Notes: a model not told the origin generated them from the letters alone. DNA of 64,000 nt from JBQTKD01 sp963703165 (GCA_963703165.1 OY969798.1:4650001-4714000), one strand, 5' to 3'; counted from the first letter of the stretch, positions 45,794 through 55,542 are shown. Translations and numbers: made by a program.

Positions 45794-46411
45794 CTACAAC
45801 CAGCCGGAGTCGCGGCCGATCCGGATCGCTTCGATGCGATTGCGGGCACCGAGCTTGGCGTTGATCCGGGACAGGTAGTTGCGCACTGTTCCGTCCGACA
45901 GGGAAAGTCGCGCGGCCAACTCTTTGACCGAATGTCCGTGCGCCGCGTGACGAAGAAGATCCAGCTCACGCAGCGTCAAGGTTGCATTGTCGGAGGAGGC
46001 AGTCGCCGCCGCGAAACGGGGGTCGATGACGACCTCTCCGGTCATCACCCGGCGGATGCTTTCCACCAGGACGGCGGACACCGAGTGTTTGCTGACCAGA
46101 CCCTCGGCCTGAGTCGCCCACACCCGCACCTGCGGACCCGGTAGGTAGTGCTCGGTCAGCGCGATGATCCGACACAGGGGAGCCCCGCGCCGAAGCGGGC
46201 AACACAGGGCCGCGGGGTCGAGCAGGCTGTTGTCCACGTCCACCAGGGCCACGTCGGCCCGGGTCCGGTTCGCGGCCGCGGCGATGTCGACGTCGCTCAT
46301 CAAGGTGGCGACGACCTGCATGTCGCGTTCCAGCGAGAGCAGCGTGTGCAACGCCGCGGCGTACAGGGCGCGGCGCTCGGAGATGAGCACCCGCACGATT
46401 CGTTGCGTCAC
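45794..46411 (-). CDS. LuxR/NarL-type response regulator
   Basis: 205 residues from GTG 46411, overlapping the stop of the preceding membrane protein. The N-terminal ~120 residues are receiver-like (VRVLISERRALYAAALHTLL; phospho-acceptor region ADVALVDVDNSLLDP). However, the acidic pair expected near residues 10-12 is replaced by Ser-Glu, so phosphorylation may be altered. The C-terminal helix-turn-helix is clear: LTLRELDLLRHAAHGHSVKE, then LSLSDGTVRNYLSRINAKL. It is the last gene of the efflux operon and lies next to micro-peptide gene 4. It could control either; no histidine kinase is adjacent. Confidence 0.87.
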   Translation of the reverse strand: MTQRIVRVLISERRALYAAALHTLLSLERDMQVVATLMSDVDIAAAANRTRADVALVDVDNSLLDPAALCCPLRRGAPLCRIIALTEHYLPGPQVRVWATQAEGLVSKHSVSAVLVESIRRVMTGEVVIDPRFAAATASSDNATLTLRELDLLRHAAHGHSVKELAARLSLSDGTVRNYLSRINAKLGARNRIEAIRIGRDSGWL

Positions 46412-47082
46412 GGTGCGCCCCCGGGGTTGGGCGCCGCCGGGGCACCGCCGGGCTTGGCCGGGTCGACCGGCTTGGGCGGGTCGTCCTGCACCACGGCGAG
46501 GGCGGTGAACGAACCGTCGGCGGCGGGCTGGCCCAGGACATACACGTAGGTGCCGGGGGCGTAGGACTCCAGCGGCGCGGGTTTGGCGATGTAGCTCAGC
46601 GCGGACGTCTTGGCCTTGCGCTCGACACCGTTGGCGTCCTTGATGGTCACCTCGGTGCCGTTGATCGAGACGATGGTGCCCTTGAGTTGCGCGGCGGCCA
46701 GGACCGGCTTCTCGCCGGCGGCGATCGCCGCGGCGACCGCGGCGGCTGCCGGATCGCCGGCGCCGCCGGGGGCGCCACCTGCGGAGCCGAGCGCTCCGGA
46801 CATGGCGGCCAGCGGACCCTTGGGCGGGCGGATCATGCCCGCGTCGTTCTTCTTCTGCGCCCAGGCCCCGGAGAGGAACGCGAAGGCGATCAGGACCAGG
46901 ACGACCAGGACCTTGGTGGACGCCGGACCTCTGCCCTTGGGCAGGGGCATGTCGTCCTCGTCGCCTGCCGGGTCGGGCGGGGCGATGGTGGCCGTCGTGC
47001 CGCCCGGCGCGGGATGCGTGGGCGGCGCCGAGGGAACACCCGGCATCTGCGGGTCGTGGCCCGGATCGGACTGCGAGGTCAT
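46408..47082 (-). CDS. Single-pass membrane protein with extracytoplasmic beta domain
   Basis: 224 residues from ATG 47082. A Pro-rich cytoplasmic N-terminus precedes one membrane helix (VLVVLVLIAFAFLSGAWA, ~57-74). An Ala/Gly linker follows, then a small beta-rich domain (LKGTIVSINGTEVTIKDANG...YAPGTYVYVLGQ) resembling OB-like domains of DUF5666 type, and a Pro/Gly-rich tail. It lies 10 bases after the permease gene and overlaps the regulator by four bases, so it is co-expressed with the HlyD/MacB system. It might be an accessory subunit; the function is unknown. Confidence 0.65.
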   Translation of the reverse strand: MTSQSDPGHDPQMPGVPSAPPTHPAPGGTTATIAPPDPAGDEDDMPLPKGRGPASTKVLVVLVLIAFAFLSGAWAQKKNDAGMIRPPKGPLAAMSGALGSAGGAPGGAGDPAAAAVAAAIAAGEKPVLAAAQLKGTIVSINGTEVTIKDANGVERKAKTSALSYIAKPAPLESYAPGTYVYVLGQPAADGSFTALAVVQDDPPKPVDPAKPGGAPAAPNPGGAP

Positions 47083-47092
47083 GGCGTCGTCC

Positions 47093-48376
47093 TTACTCGT
47101 ACCGGAGGGCGTCGATCGGGCGCAGGTCGGCGGCGCGGCTGGCGGGGTAGAGCCCGAAGACCAGACCGGTGACCAGTGAGACGCCCAGCGACAGGTAGAT
47201 CGAATAGGGGGCGATCACCGGCTCGGTGCCGGCGATCTTCCATTGCGTGGCGATGAAACCGGCGCCCACGCCGAGCACACCGCCGGCCAGTGAGAGGAAG
47301 ATCGCCTCGCCGAGGAACTGGCCGATGATGTCCTTGCGATCGGCGCCGATGGCTTTTCGGATACCGATCTCGCGTGTTCGTTCGGTGACCGAGACCAACA
47401 TGATGTTCATGACGCCGATGCCACCGACGAGCAGTGAGATGCCGGCGACCGCCGCGAGCAGGATCGTCAGGGTGCGGTTGGAGTCCGCGGACACGTCGAG
47501 GATCGAGCTGGCGTTGAAGACGATGAAGTCGGCGTTGAGCAGGGTGACGCCGTGGCGCTGCGCGAGCAGCTGCGTGACCTGACCCTGAACGGTGGTGACC
47601 AGATCGGGGGTCTTGGCCTTGACGGCGATGCCACTGATCGGCCCCAACCCCAAGGGCGAGTAGCCGTAGAGGGCGTCGTTGACCGCGGTGCCGACGGCGA
47701 GGATCCGGTCGTCGAGGTCCTGCTGGCCGCTGTAGCCCTTGCCTCCGAGGATGCCCGCGACGATGAAGCCGGTGCCGTTGAGCCGCACCTCCTCGCCCAC
47801 GAGCTGCGTGGGGTCCTGACCGCCGAGGTTGCTGGCGACCGTCGGGCCGATGAGGATCTTGCGGGCGTGGTCGGTGTAGTCGGCGTCGGTGAACGCCGCC
47901 CCGGTGGCGATGACCGTCTCGTCGATGTCCAGGAACGCAGGCGTGGTGCCGATCAGCAGTGCGGCGGTGTGCGAGGCGCTCTGGTACTGCATGGTGACCC
48001 GCTGCATCAGCGTGCCGGGCGCGACCTTGTCGACGCTGGGCAGAGCCGAGATCGCTTCGGCGTCCTCGTAGGTCAACACCGCCTTACGGGTCTGCGTTCC
48101 GGTGACCGAGGGTCCCGGGATGCCCAGTGATCGGCGCAACTGCGCCGCCAGACCGGTACCGCGGCCGCCGGTCGGCGCGTCGGGCAACACGAACAGGGTG
48201 TTCGAGCCCAGCCTGCTGATCGACTTCTGCACGTCTCTCGACGAGCCGGTACCGACCGCGACCAGGGTGATGACCGAGGCGACACCGATCAGGATCATCA
48301 GGCACGTCAGCATCGAACGCATCTTGTTCGCGACGATGCCGCGCAGCGCGAACCGGAGGCTTTCCGCGGTTCTCAC
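47093..48376 (-). CDS. MacB-type ABC permease (FtsX domain)
   Basis: 427 residues. I take GTG 48376, which overlaps the ATPase stop (GTGA) and has AGAGGTGG five bases upstream, over GTG 48385. The first helix (MLTCLMILIGVASVITLVAVG) is followed by a long extracytoplasmic MacB_PCD domain. Three C-terminal helices follow with the FtsX motif VTERTREIGIRKAIGADRKDI and the stop-proximal PASRAADLRPIDALRYE. MacB-type systems move substrates mechanically across the envelope rather than through a channel. It is third in the HlyD-ATPase-permease operon. Confidence 0.9.
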   Translation of the reverse strand: MRTAESLRFALRGIVANKMRSMLTCLMILIGVASVITLVAVGTGSSRDVQKSISRLGSNTLFVLPDAPTGGRGTGLAAQLRRSLGIPGPSVTGTQTRKAVLTYEDAEAISALPSVDKVAPGTLMQRVTMQYQSASHTAALLIGTTPAFLDIDETVIATGAAFTDADYTDHARKILIGPTVASNLGGQDPTQLVGEEVRLNGTGFIVAGILGGKGYSGQQDLDDRILAVGTAVNDALYGYSPLGLGPISGIAVKAKTPDLVTTVQGQVTQLLAQRHGVTLLNADFIVFNASSILDVSADSNRTLTILLAAVAGISLLVGGIGVMNIMLVSVTERTREIGIRKAIGADRKDIIGQFLGEAIFLSLAGGVLGVGAGFIATQWKIAGTEPVIAPYSIYLSLGVSLVTGLVFGLYPASRAADLRPIDALRYE

Positions 48377-49200
48377 AGCTTCCACCTCTCCGGTGCCGGC
48401 GGCGGGGGAGGCGGAGGAGTCATCGGCGGCGGATCGTCGGGCAACGGCGACGAGGGGTCGTGGAGGTGCTGGATCTCGACCGCCTTGGACAGATCCCGGT
48501 ACGGATTCTGCTTGTCGGAGATGATCCGACCGTCCCGCATCCGGACGACGCGTTGCGCGCGGCTGCCGACCTCGTCCTCGTGGGTGATCACCATGATCGT
48601 GCGGCCCGAACGCGACAGGTCGTCGAACAGGTTCAGGACGTCCTCGGTGCTCTTGGAGTCCAACGCACCGGTCGGTTCGTCGGCGAGCAGCAGCACCGGG
48701 TCGGTGACGATGGCACGAGCCACCGCGACACGTTGCTGCTGACCACCGGACAGCTGCGAGGGCAGGTGCTCCCGGCGATCGGCGAGGCCGACCCGGTCCA
48801 GCGCCTCCATCGCCCGCCTGCGCCGTTCACGTCGACCGACGTGGGCGTACACCAATGGCAGTTCGACGTTGTCCATCGCGGTCGTACGAGGGATCAGGTT
48901 GAAGCTCTGGAAGATGAACCCGATCTTGCGGTTGCGGATGATCGAGAGCTGACCTTCGTCGAGGCGACGCACGTCCACCCCGTCGATCAGGTAGCGACCC
49001 GCGCTGGGGCCGTCCAGGCAGCCGACGATGTTCATCAACGTCGACTTGCCTGAACCCGAGGCCCCCATGATCGCCACGAACTCCCCAACCTGAACGGTCA
49101 GGTCGACGTGGGCGATCGCGTGGACCACGGATTCCCCGGCGCCATAGGTCTTTCTGATGCTCTGCAGGGAGACCGCGGGCCGCATGCCCGGGTTCGTCAC
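48373..49200 (-). CDS. MacB-type ABC ATPase
   Basis: 275 residues from GTG 49200, overlapping the adaptor stop. Walker A is GASGSGKST (~45-53), the signature is LSGGQQQRVAVARA, Walker B is VLLLADEPTGALDSKS and the switch is ITHEDEV. It belongs to the LolD/MacB subfamily (FIFQSFNLIPRTTAMDNVELP). The C-terminal extension is Pro-rich. It powers the downstream FtsX-type permease. Confidence 0.92.
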   Translation of the reverse strand: MTNPGMRPAVSLQSIRKTYGAGESVVHAIAHVDLTVQVGEFVAIMGASGSGKSTLMNIVGCLDGPSAGRYLIDGVDVRRLDEGQLSIIRNRKIGFIFQSFNLIPRTTAMDNVELPLVYAHVGRRERRRRAMEALDRVGLADRREHLPSQLSGGQQQRVAVARAIVTDPVLLLADEPTGALDSKSTEDVLNLFDDLSRSGRTIMVITHEDEVGSRAQRVVRMRDGRIISDKQNPYRDLSKAVEIQHLHDPSSPLPDDPPPMTPPPPPPPAPERWKL

Positions 49201-50846
49201 CTCAACCCGCCTCCGCCCCGGCCCCGGCTCGGAACGCCGGAGCTACGACTGCCACTGCCCGTACCCGGGAGGATCACGACGTCGCCCGGCTTGAGCAGCG
49301 GGCTGGTGACCTCGGTGGTCGAGTCGCCGACGAGACCCGGGGTGACCGGGATCTTCATCTCCTGCGCGTCCTTCCCGGTTCCGCGTCGGACCTGCAGGAT
49401 GCTCTGGTCGCCCACCCGGATGATGGAGGCGTTGGGCACCGACAGGACGTTGTCGCGGCTCGCGGTGACGATCTGGACCGAGGCGGACTGACCGAGTTTC
49501 TCGTTGGACTTCTCGAGCTCGATCTTGACGTTGTACTGGACGACGTTGTTGACCACCGTCTCCTGCAGCTCGATCTCCTGCACCGTGCCCTTCACCGTGG
49601 AACCGGTGGCGGGGAAGGTGACAGAGGCCGGCTGACCGACGGCAACCTTGCCGACGTCGGCCTCGTTGACCGCGGCTGTGACGAACTTCGTAGTCATGTC
49701 GGCCAGGATCACGAATCCGGATTGGGTAGCGGGCTTTCGATTCTCCGCCGAACCCGGGCCGGCCGGAACCACCGAGGAGCTGGTCGTTCCGCGGACCGCA
49801 CCGACCGGGGTCTCGCCGACACCACCGGCGACGTCCACGACCTGCGCCTCGAAGGGCGCGGTGAGGTACGTATTGGCCAGCGCGATCCGGGCGTCGGCCA
49901 TCTGCGCCTGCGCCTCGGCGACGGCACCCTGGGCCTGAGCGATCTGCGCTCTCGCGGCCGCTACCTGACTGGCCCGACCGCCCTGCGCATTGACCCGCGA
50001 CTGCGCACGTGCAATCGAGAGGTTACGGGCAGCCAGCGTCGCCTCGTGTTTGCGGGCTTTCAGCGCCTGCGTGACGTCGACCAACGCGGAGTTGCGCTGT
50101 ACCTCGGTCTGCACCAACTGACCGCGGGCGGAGTCGATGGCGGCACTGGAGCTCTGCGCGGTGACCGAGCGCTGGCGCTGCCGGGAGTTCGTCTGCACGT
50201 CCTGATCGGGCGACGGTGCAGTCATCAGGTCGTCGGTGGTCTGACGAGCACTGGAGATCGCCACCTGGGACTGGCGTGTGATCTGACGGCGGGAACGCGA
50301 CAGCGACTCCGAGGCGGAGTTCACCAAGGCGTTCTGCTCGCGCAGGACCTCGGCACGCTTCTGTCGGGCGTTGGCCACGGCGAGCTGGGCGTTGCCCAAC
50401 TGCTGGATGGCGTAGGCAACCGACGCGCGGTCGAGCTCGGCCTCCTGCGAGGTCTGACCCTCCCGGGCGGCGAGCAGCTGTGCCTCGCCGGCCTGCACCT
50501 GAGCCTCGGCCGATCGCAGGGAGGCCCTGGCGTGCTGCAACTGCGCACGGGCATTGCGATCGTCGACGCTGGCGAGCTTCCCGCCCTTCTTGACGGTGTC
50601 ACCGACCTTGACGTCGACGGTCTTCACCAGACCGGGCTGGCCCGCGAAGGGCACACCCACGGTTCGTGGCGCGTTCAAGTTGCCGGTGGTACTCACGGTC
50701 GATGCCACTGGTCCCTGCAAGACAACCGCAGTCTGCTCCGGGGTTTCCGGAGCATCCGGGTCGTCGATCTGCAACACCGCACCGACTGCTGCAGCAAGCA
50801 GCACCAGTGCGAGACCGGTGTTGACGACAACGGTCTTCGGCCTCAT
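49197..50846 (-). CDS. HlyD-family periplasmic adaptor (membrane fusion protein)
   Basis: 549 residues from ATG 50846 (GGGGGAA directly upstream). A signal anchor VVNTGLALVLLAAAVGAVL is followed by a lipoyl half-motif (GVPFAGQPGLVKTVDVKVGDTVKKGGKL). A long alpha-helical hairpin rich in Ala/Gln/Arg (~110-330) comes next, then the second lipoyl half and a beta-barrel domain (FVTAAVNEADVGKVAVGQPA). A Gly/Arg/Ser tail ends the protein. Adaptors of this type link MacB-like permeases to the cell envelope. The helical hairpin is unusually long for a Gram-positive member. It is the first gene of a five-gene operon. Confidence 0.88.
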   Translation of the reverse strand: MRPKTVVVNTGLALVLLAAAVGAVLQIDDPDAPETPEQTAVVLQGPVASTVSTTGNLNAPRTVGVPFAGQPGLVKTVDVKVGDTVKKGGKLASVDDRNARAQLQHARASLRSAEAQVQAGEAQLLAAREGQTSQEAELDRASVAYAIQQLGNAQLAVANARQKRAEVLREQNALVNSASESLSRSRRQITRQSQVAISSARQTTDDLMTAPSPDQDVQTNSRQRQRSVTAQSSSAAIDSARGQLVQTEVQRNSALVDVTQALKARKHEATLAARNLSIARAQSRVNAQGGRASQVAAARAQIAQAQGAVAEAQAQMADARIALANTYLTAPFEAQVVDVAGGVGETPVGAVRGTTSSSVVPAGPGSAENRKPATQSGFVILADMTTKFVTAAVNEADVGKVAVGQPASVTFPATGSTVKGTVQEIELQETVVNNVVQYNVKIELEKSNEKLGQSASVQIVTASRDNVLSVPNASIIRVGDQSILQVRRGTGKDAQEMKIPVTPGLVGDSTTEVTSPLLKPGDVVILPGTGSGSRSSGVPSRGRGGGGLR

Positions 50847-51102
50847 TTCCCCCACCCCTGAAGGTCTTGAATCTACGGTTGTTCTGGCGGACACATCGGA
50901 GCAACGCGGACACCCGTTGCAACATCAGGAACACTAAGAGTGATCACCTCAGCGTGAGGTACGGCCTCGTACACCTTTGGGTCAAATCGGACTGACCACC
51001 CTCTTGGGACAAACAGTGACGCTCCGTCGACGGTGCGGCGCGCTGCACCGGACACTGAGTCCAGTCAACGCGTACGGGGTCAGCCGGAAGGACCGAGCCA
51101 CT

Positions 51103-52581
51103 GTGCTGAGCCGCTGGGGATCCTTCGTCGCTCGACGGCCTCGGCTGGTGCTGCGCAGCACCCTCGCCGGGCTCTTCGTCTTCGCTTTGCTCTCGCCCGT
51201 GTTCCTGGCCCGGTTGCTCGGTATCGCCTACGACACCGCAGGATCCGAGTCCTACCGAGCCACGCAGGCGATCGAGGAGCGGCTCGGCGCGCAGGAGGCC
51301 GTGCTGGTCGTGGTCTCCGCGGGTTCGCGCGGTCCTGGCGATCCCGCCCTCGGCCGGGTTCTGGACGAGGCGGTCCGCATTGCGGGAGCCACGGACGGCG
51401 TCGCGGCTATCCCACCGGTCGAGGTCGGAGGTGCCACCTCCGGGGACGGCCTGGTCGCGTACCGGACCGTCCTGCTGTCCGGTAACGCCGGCGACCGGCA
51501 GGACACCGCGGCCGCGCTCATGCATGACCTCGAGGGCCTGGATGTCGAGGCGCTGGACGCGGCCGGGGTCGAGGTCGGGGTCACGGGGAGAGCCCGTTCT
51601 TCGTCGACCTGCTGCACTCCGAGGAGAAGGGTCTGCTGCTCGCCGAGGCGGTCGGGTTGCCGCTGGCACTGCTGGTGCTGTTCCTGACGTTGGGCTCGAT
51701 CCTGGCCGCCGGACTGCCGATCCTCGTCGGCTTGGCCGGGGCCGTCATCGCGCTGGGCATCCTGGGCGGCGCGAGCTTCTTCACCACCTTCGACGTGTTC
51801 GCCGAGAACGGCGTCGTCATGCTCGGCGTCGCCGTCGGCATCGGCTACGCGCTGCTGATCGTGCGGCGCTTCCGGGAGGAACGCGCGCGGCTGGGCCCGT
51901 CACCGGCGGGCGTCGAGGCCGCCATGGCGACGACCATGGCCACCGCCGGCCGAACCGCGTTGTTCTCCGGCGTGACCGTGATGGTCGCGCTGCTGCCGAT
52001 GTGCCTGATCAATGCGCCGACACTGAGCAAGTACGCCTTCGCCGGTCTGCTCGGGGTGGCCGGCAGCGTCGTGATGGCCCTGACCCTGCTGCCCGCGCTG
52101 CTCGTGCGCAGCGGCGACCGTGTCCTCACGGTGCGCCTGCGCCGCCTGGCCGAACGTGGGTTCGCCGATGGACTACGAGGTCTTCCTCGTCTCGCGGATG
52201 CGCGAGGAGTGGGAACGCACCGGCGACAACAACCTGGCCGTGGTCAACGGACTGGCCAAGACCGGCGGCGTCATCACCTCGGCGGCGCTGATCATGATCG
52301 CGATCTTCGGCGCCTTCATGATCTGCCCCGCCCCGGAGATCAAGCAGCTCGGCTTCGGGCTGGCCGTCGCCGTCCTGATCGACGCGACGATCATCCGCGC
52401 CATGCTCGTCCCGGCGTTCATGCGCATCGCCGGCACCTGGAACTGGTGGTGCCCCGCCTGGCTGGATCGGGTGCTGCCGAACCTCGGCGAGGTCGAGCCC
52501 CCTGCGCCGCCGCCTCCACCGCTCCCGCCGCTCCCGCCGCCGCCGGTGGGGACCCCGATGGCGAGCTCCTTCCGGCTCTGA
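51103..52581 (+). pseudogene. MmpL/RND-family transporter, internally deleted and frameshifted
   Basis: The start is GTG 51103 (GGAAGGA ten bases upstream). The N-terminal helix and first periplasmic domain (LSRWGSFVARRPRLVLRSTL, AYDTAGSESYRATQAIEERL) are followed by a frameshift in the GGGGAG run near 51587. The middle (SPFFVDLLHSEEKGLLLAEA, GVAVGIGYALLIVRRFREE) continues in a second frame. Near 52160 the second periplasmic domain, normally about 200 residues, is missing, and the frame changes again to the C-terminal helices (SPMDYEVFLVSRMREEWER). The total is about 490 codons against roughly 700 for the family. MmpL proteins export lipids and metabolites; this one cannot fold normally. Confidence 0.8.
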
Positions 52582-52594
52582 GCAGACTTCTCGG

Positions 52595-53968
52595 GTGCAC
52601 GAGGCCGTAGATCTTCTTGTCCGGGACGCCGAACTCCTCGTCACTTGCGACGACGATCGTCGAGAGCTCGCCGGCGGGTGGGTCGCGATCCGGGCGGGCG
52701 TGGTCGTCGCCGTCGGTGGTCCCGCCGACCTCCCGCCGCCGGCGACCGAGGTGCGCGACGCGAGCGGCTGTCTGGTCACCCCGGGGCTGATCAACACCCA
52801 CCACCACATGTTCCAGAACCTGACCCGGGCCTACCGCCCGACGACGGACCTCAACCTGTTCGGGTGGCTGCAGGCGCTGTACCCACTGTGGGAGCGCATC
52901 GACGCCGAGGCCTCCTACCTGGCGACCTGGGTCGGGCTGATCGAACTCGCCCTGGGTGGCGCCACCACCACCACGGATCACCTCTACATCGCACCGCGGA
53001 GCGGGGGAGACCTCTGGTCGGCGCAGATCACGGCCGCCCGGGAGGTGGGGCTACGGCTGCATGCCACCCGCGGCTCGATGACCCTGTCCACCGCCGACGG
53101 TGGGTTGCCCCCGCCGTCGCTCGTGCAGGATGCCGACGAGGTGCTGGCCGACTGCGAGCGGTTGGTGGCGACCCATCACGAACGCTCGCGCGACGCGATG
53201 GTGCAGGTGGCGATCGCCCCCTGTGCGCTGTTCAACGTCGGCCCGGAGCTCATGGTCGCCAGTGCGGAACTGGCGGCGCGGTTGGACGTCCGGTTGCACA
53301 CTCACCTGGCCGAGGACCCGGACGAGGAGGCCTGGTGCGTCGCGCGTTACGGCCGGCGTCCGGTCGATCAGTTCGCCGAGTGGGGGTGGCTCACCGACCG
53401 TACCTGGATCGCCCACAGCATCCACCCGAATCCGGAGGAAGTGCGTCGCCTCGGCGCAGCCCGGGTGGGGGTGGCGCACTGCCCGAGCTCGAACATGATC
53501 CTCGGCGGGGGCGGCATCTGCCCGGTGCGTGACCTCAAGCTCGCCGGATCGCCGGTGGGTTTGGGTTGTGACGGATCGTCATCGAATGACGCGGCGTCGC
53601 TGTGGTTGGAGGCGCGCACGGCCCTGCTGCTCGGCCGGCAGCGGTCCGGCCCCGGCGGCATGACGGCCCACGAGGTGCTCGACATCGCCACCCGCAACGG
53701 CGCCGCGTGTCTGGGTCGTGAGGGCTTCCTGGGGGAGTTGTCCCCGGGTTCGGCGGGGGACCTCGTGGTCTGGCCGCAGCAGGGCCCGGCGTTCTCCGGC
53801 GCCGGCAGTGACCCGGTGGAGTCGTGGTTGCGGTGCGGGCCGACCTCGGCGCGCGACACGGTGGTGGCGGGACGGTTCATCGTCCGCGACGGGGTCCCGA
53901 CGCACGACGCGGTGTCGGAGATGCTGCGCCGCCACGCCGCGGTCGCGAGGGACCTGCGTCGGGTCTGA
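52595..53968 (+). CDS. Amidohydrolase, 8-oxoguanine deaminase-like
   Basis: 457 residues from GTG 52595. This is the TIM-barrel metal-dependent deaminase family: the HxH motif in LINTHHHMFQNLTRAYRP (~67-84), LHTHLAEDPDEEAWC, WIAHSIHPNPEEV, and the catalytic Asp in GLGCDGSSSNDAASLWLE. The PGLINTHHHM-Q form and the SNDAA motif are closest to 8-oxoguanine deaminase and hydroxytriazine hydrolases (AtzB/TrzN-like), so a purine or s-triazine substrate is likely. It starts 13 bases after the MmpL remnant. Confidence 0.85.
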   Translation: MHEAVDLLVRDAELLVTCDDDRRELAGGWVAIRAGVVVAVGGPADLPPPATEVRDASGCLVTPGLINTHHHMFQNLTRAYRPTTDLNLFGWLQALYPLWERIDAEASYLATWVGLIELALGGATTTTDHLYIAPRSGGDLWSAQITAAREVGLRLHATRGSMTLSTADGGLPPPSLVQDADEVLADCERLVATHHERSRDAMVQVAIAPCALFNVGPELMVASAELAARLDVRLHTHLAEDPDEEAWCVARYGRRPVDQFAEWGWLTDRTWIAHSIHPNPEEVRRLGAARVGVAHCPSSNMILGGGGICPVRDLKLAGSPVGLGCDGSSSNDAASLWLEARTALLLGRQRSGPGGMTAHEVLDIATRNGAACLGREGFLGELSPGSAGDLVVWPQQGPAFSGAGSDPVESWLRCGPTSARDTVVAGRFIVRDGVPTHDAVSEMLRRHAAVARDLRRV

Positions 53969-53975
53969 CCGTACG

Positions 53976-54656
53976 TCAGATGTCTTTGTAGTGCCCGGGC
54001 CACTGGTTGAACGGGATGCGGGTGATCTCCCGCGCGCTCGGCGGATCGCCCCACTGGTCGGCGCCGAGTCGGGACAGTGGACGCATCAGTTCCACCGCCG
54101 GTCGGCCGTCGACGAGGATCGCCTCGTCGACCACCGCATGCACGACCCGACCGAGGACGACGGTGGAGTCGCCCAACGTCAGCGTGGAGTGCAGGACGCA
54201 TTCCAGTGCCACCGGCGAATGCGCCACCCGTGGCGGGGCGACCGTCGTCGAGGGCTCTCGCGCCACACCCACGGCATCGAACTCGGAGGTGTCAGCGGGG
54301 AAGTCCGTGGCCGTGGCGTTGATCTGCTCGTAGAGCCACTCCGGACACAGGTTCACCACGAATTCACCGGTCGCCTCGACGTTGCGCAGCGAGTCCTTCC
54401 GGCCCACCGAGGTGAACTGGACGATCGGTGGTCGCACGCAACTGACGGTGAAGAAGGAGTGCGGGGCGAGGTTGTCGACCCCGGCGGCCGAGCGCGTGGA
54501 CACCCAGGCGATCGGGCGGGGGAGGACTACCGAGGTCAGGAAGCGGTAGAAGGCTGGGTGAGGCTGATCCGGGTCCACTGCGGTGCGCACGGCGACATCG
54601 TAGGACGCGTCCGGAACGGGCGAGATGTCTGAAAAGTCCCGATCTGCGAACAACAT
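53976..54656 (-). CDS. Flavin reductase-like FMN-binding protein
   Basis: 226 residues from ATG 54656; GTG 54593 gives a shorter product starting close to the domain and cannot be excluded. The split-barrel flavin reductase domain is clear: YRFLTSVVLPRPIAWVSTRS, NLAPHSFFTVSCVRPPIVQF, RKDSLRNVEATGEFVVNL and LGRVVHAVVDEAIL. The DIM6/NTAB group binds FMN and reduces flavin or acts as a reductase partner. It converges with the amidohydrolase, seven bases between stops. Confidence 0.85.
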   Translation of the reverse strand: MLFADRDFSDISPVPDASYDVAVRTAVDPDQPHPAFYRFLTSVVLPRPIAWVSTRSAAGVDNLAPHSFFTVSCVRPPIVQFTSVGRKDSLRNVEATGEFVVNLCPEWLYEQINATATDFPADTSEFDAVGVAREPSTTVAPPRVAHSPVALECVLHSTLTLGDSTVVLGRVVHAVVDEAILVDGRPAVELMRPLSRLGADQWGDPPSAREITRIPFNQWPGHYKDI

Positions 54657-54847
54657 TCGGATATGTGGCGGATTCCAGGTCCCGCTCAGGCCGCACTCAG
54701 GTCAAGTTCTCGCAGCAGGCGGTCCGCAGCGGGCCAACCTGGTGTCAGATTTGATCCGAACGGGTGTGAGCTGTGCGATCGGGGTAACCCCGCAACGAAT
54801 TCGTGAGGCACACTCGTTGATCCACGCGAGATCTCTGGAAGGTCGGA

Positions 54848-55537
54848 TTGGGCGAGCACGGTAAGCGTCCCGCGCCGAAGGCGGCTGTACCCGCCCCGAA
54901 GGCAGCGGCACCGGTCGCGGCTACGGCCGCGCCGACGCAGAGCGGGCACAACCGCGCGGCCAAGGTCCAGAAGGACCGGTCGCGGCGGTGGGGTCCGCTG
55001 ACCGCCGAAACTGGCATCGTGCTCGGTGTCGCCGCGGCCATCGTCGCCGGCGCTTTCATGATGGAACACCTGCAGCCGTCCGGTGAGCGCACCAACACGG
55101 TCAACGGCAACGACACCGTCAAGATCCACAACCTTGGCAAGGGCGGGGTCGTGCCGGGCACGATCCAGCCGCGCACGATCGTGCAGAAGCCGATCACCCC
55201 GACCACGCCCACCGGCGTGCCGACCACCACCGCCAAGCCCGGCAAGACGCCGAAGCCGCAGGTCACGGCCGCCCCGACCACCGCCGCGCCCGGCACCGGG
55301 GGTGTCATCCCGGATCCGGGCGGCGGGACGAGCGGCGGCAACTGCTCCGTGGCTCAGCAGCTGCTGGGTCAGTGCCCGAAGCCTTCCGCGCCGCCGACCA
55401 CCGACCCGGACCCGTCGCCCGTCGCCTCCCCTGAGCCGACCGAGGCCGACACGGAGAACTCGACGAACACGGTGTCCAAGACCGAAAGCAAGGCCCCGGC
55501 GCCCAAGAAGGCCAAGGCGCCTACCCCGGCTCCGTAG
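54848..55537 (+). CDS. Single-pass membrane protein with Pro/Thr-rich outer region
   Basis: 229 residues from TTG 54848 (GGAAGG five bases upstream). The N-terminal ~50 residues are Ala/Lys/Pro-rich and basic. One helix (TGIVLGVAAAIVAGAFMM, ~55-72) is followed by a long extracytoplasmic region rich in Thr, Pro and Lys (TPTTPTGVPTTTAKPGKTPK) containing a two-Cys motif (GGNCSVAQQLLGQCPK). The tail is charged. It is probably a cell-wall-spanning, possibly glycosylated protein. I do not recognise the family. Confidence 0.6.
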   Translation: MGEHGKRPAPKAAVPAPKAAAPVAATAAPTQSGHNRAAKVQKDRSRRWGPLTAETGIVLGVAAAIVAGAFMMEHLQPSGERTNTVNGNDTVKIHNLGKGGVVPGTIQPRTIVQKPITPTTPTGVPTTTAKPGKTPKPQVTAAPTTAAPGTGGVIPDPGGGTSGGNCSVAQQLLGQCPKPSAPPTTDPDPSPVASPEPTEADTENSTNTVSKTESKAPAPKKAKAPTPAP

Positions 55538-55542
55538 CTGGT

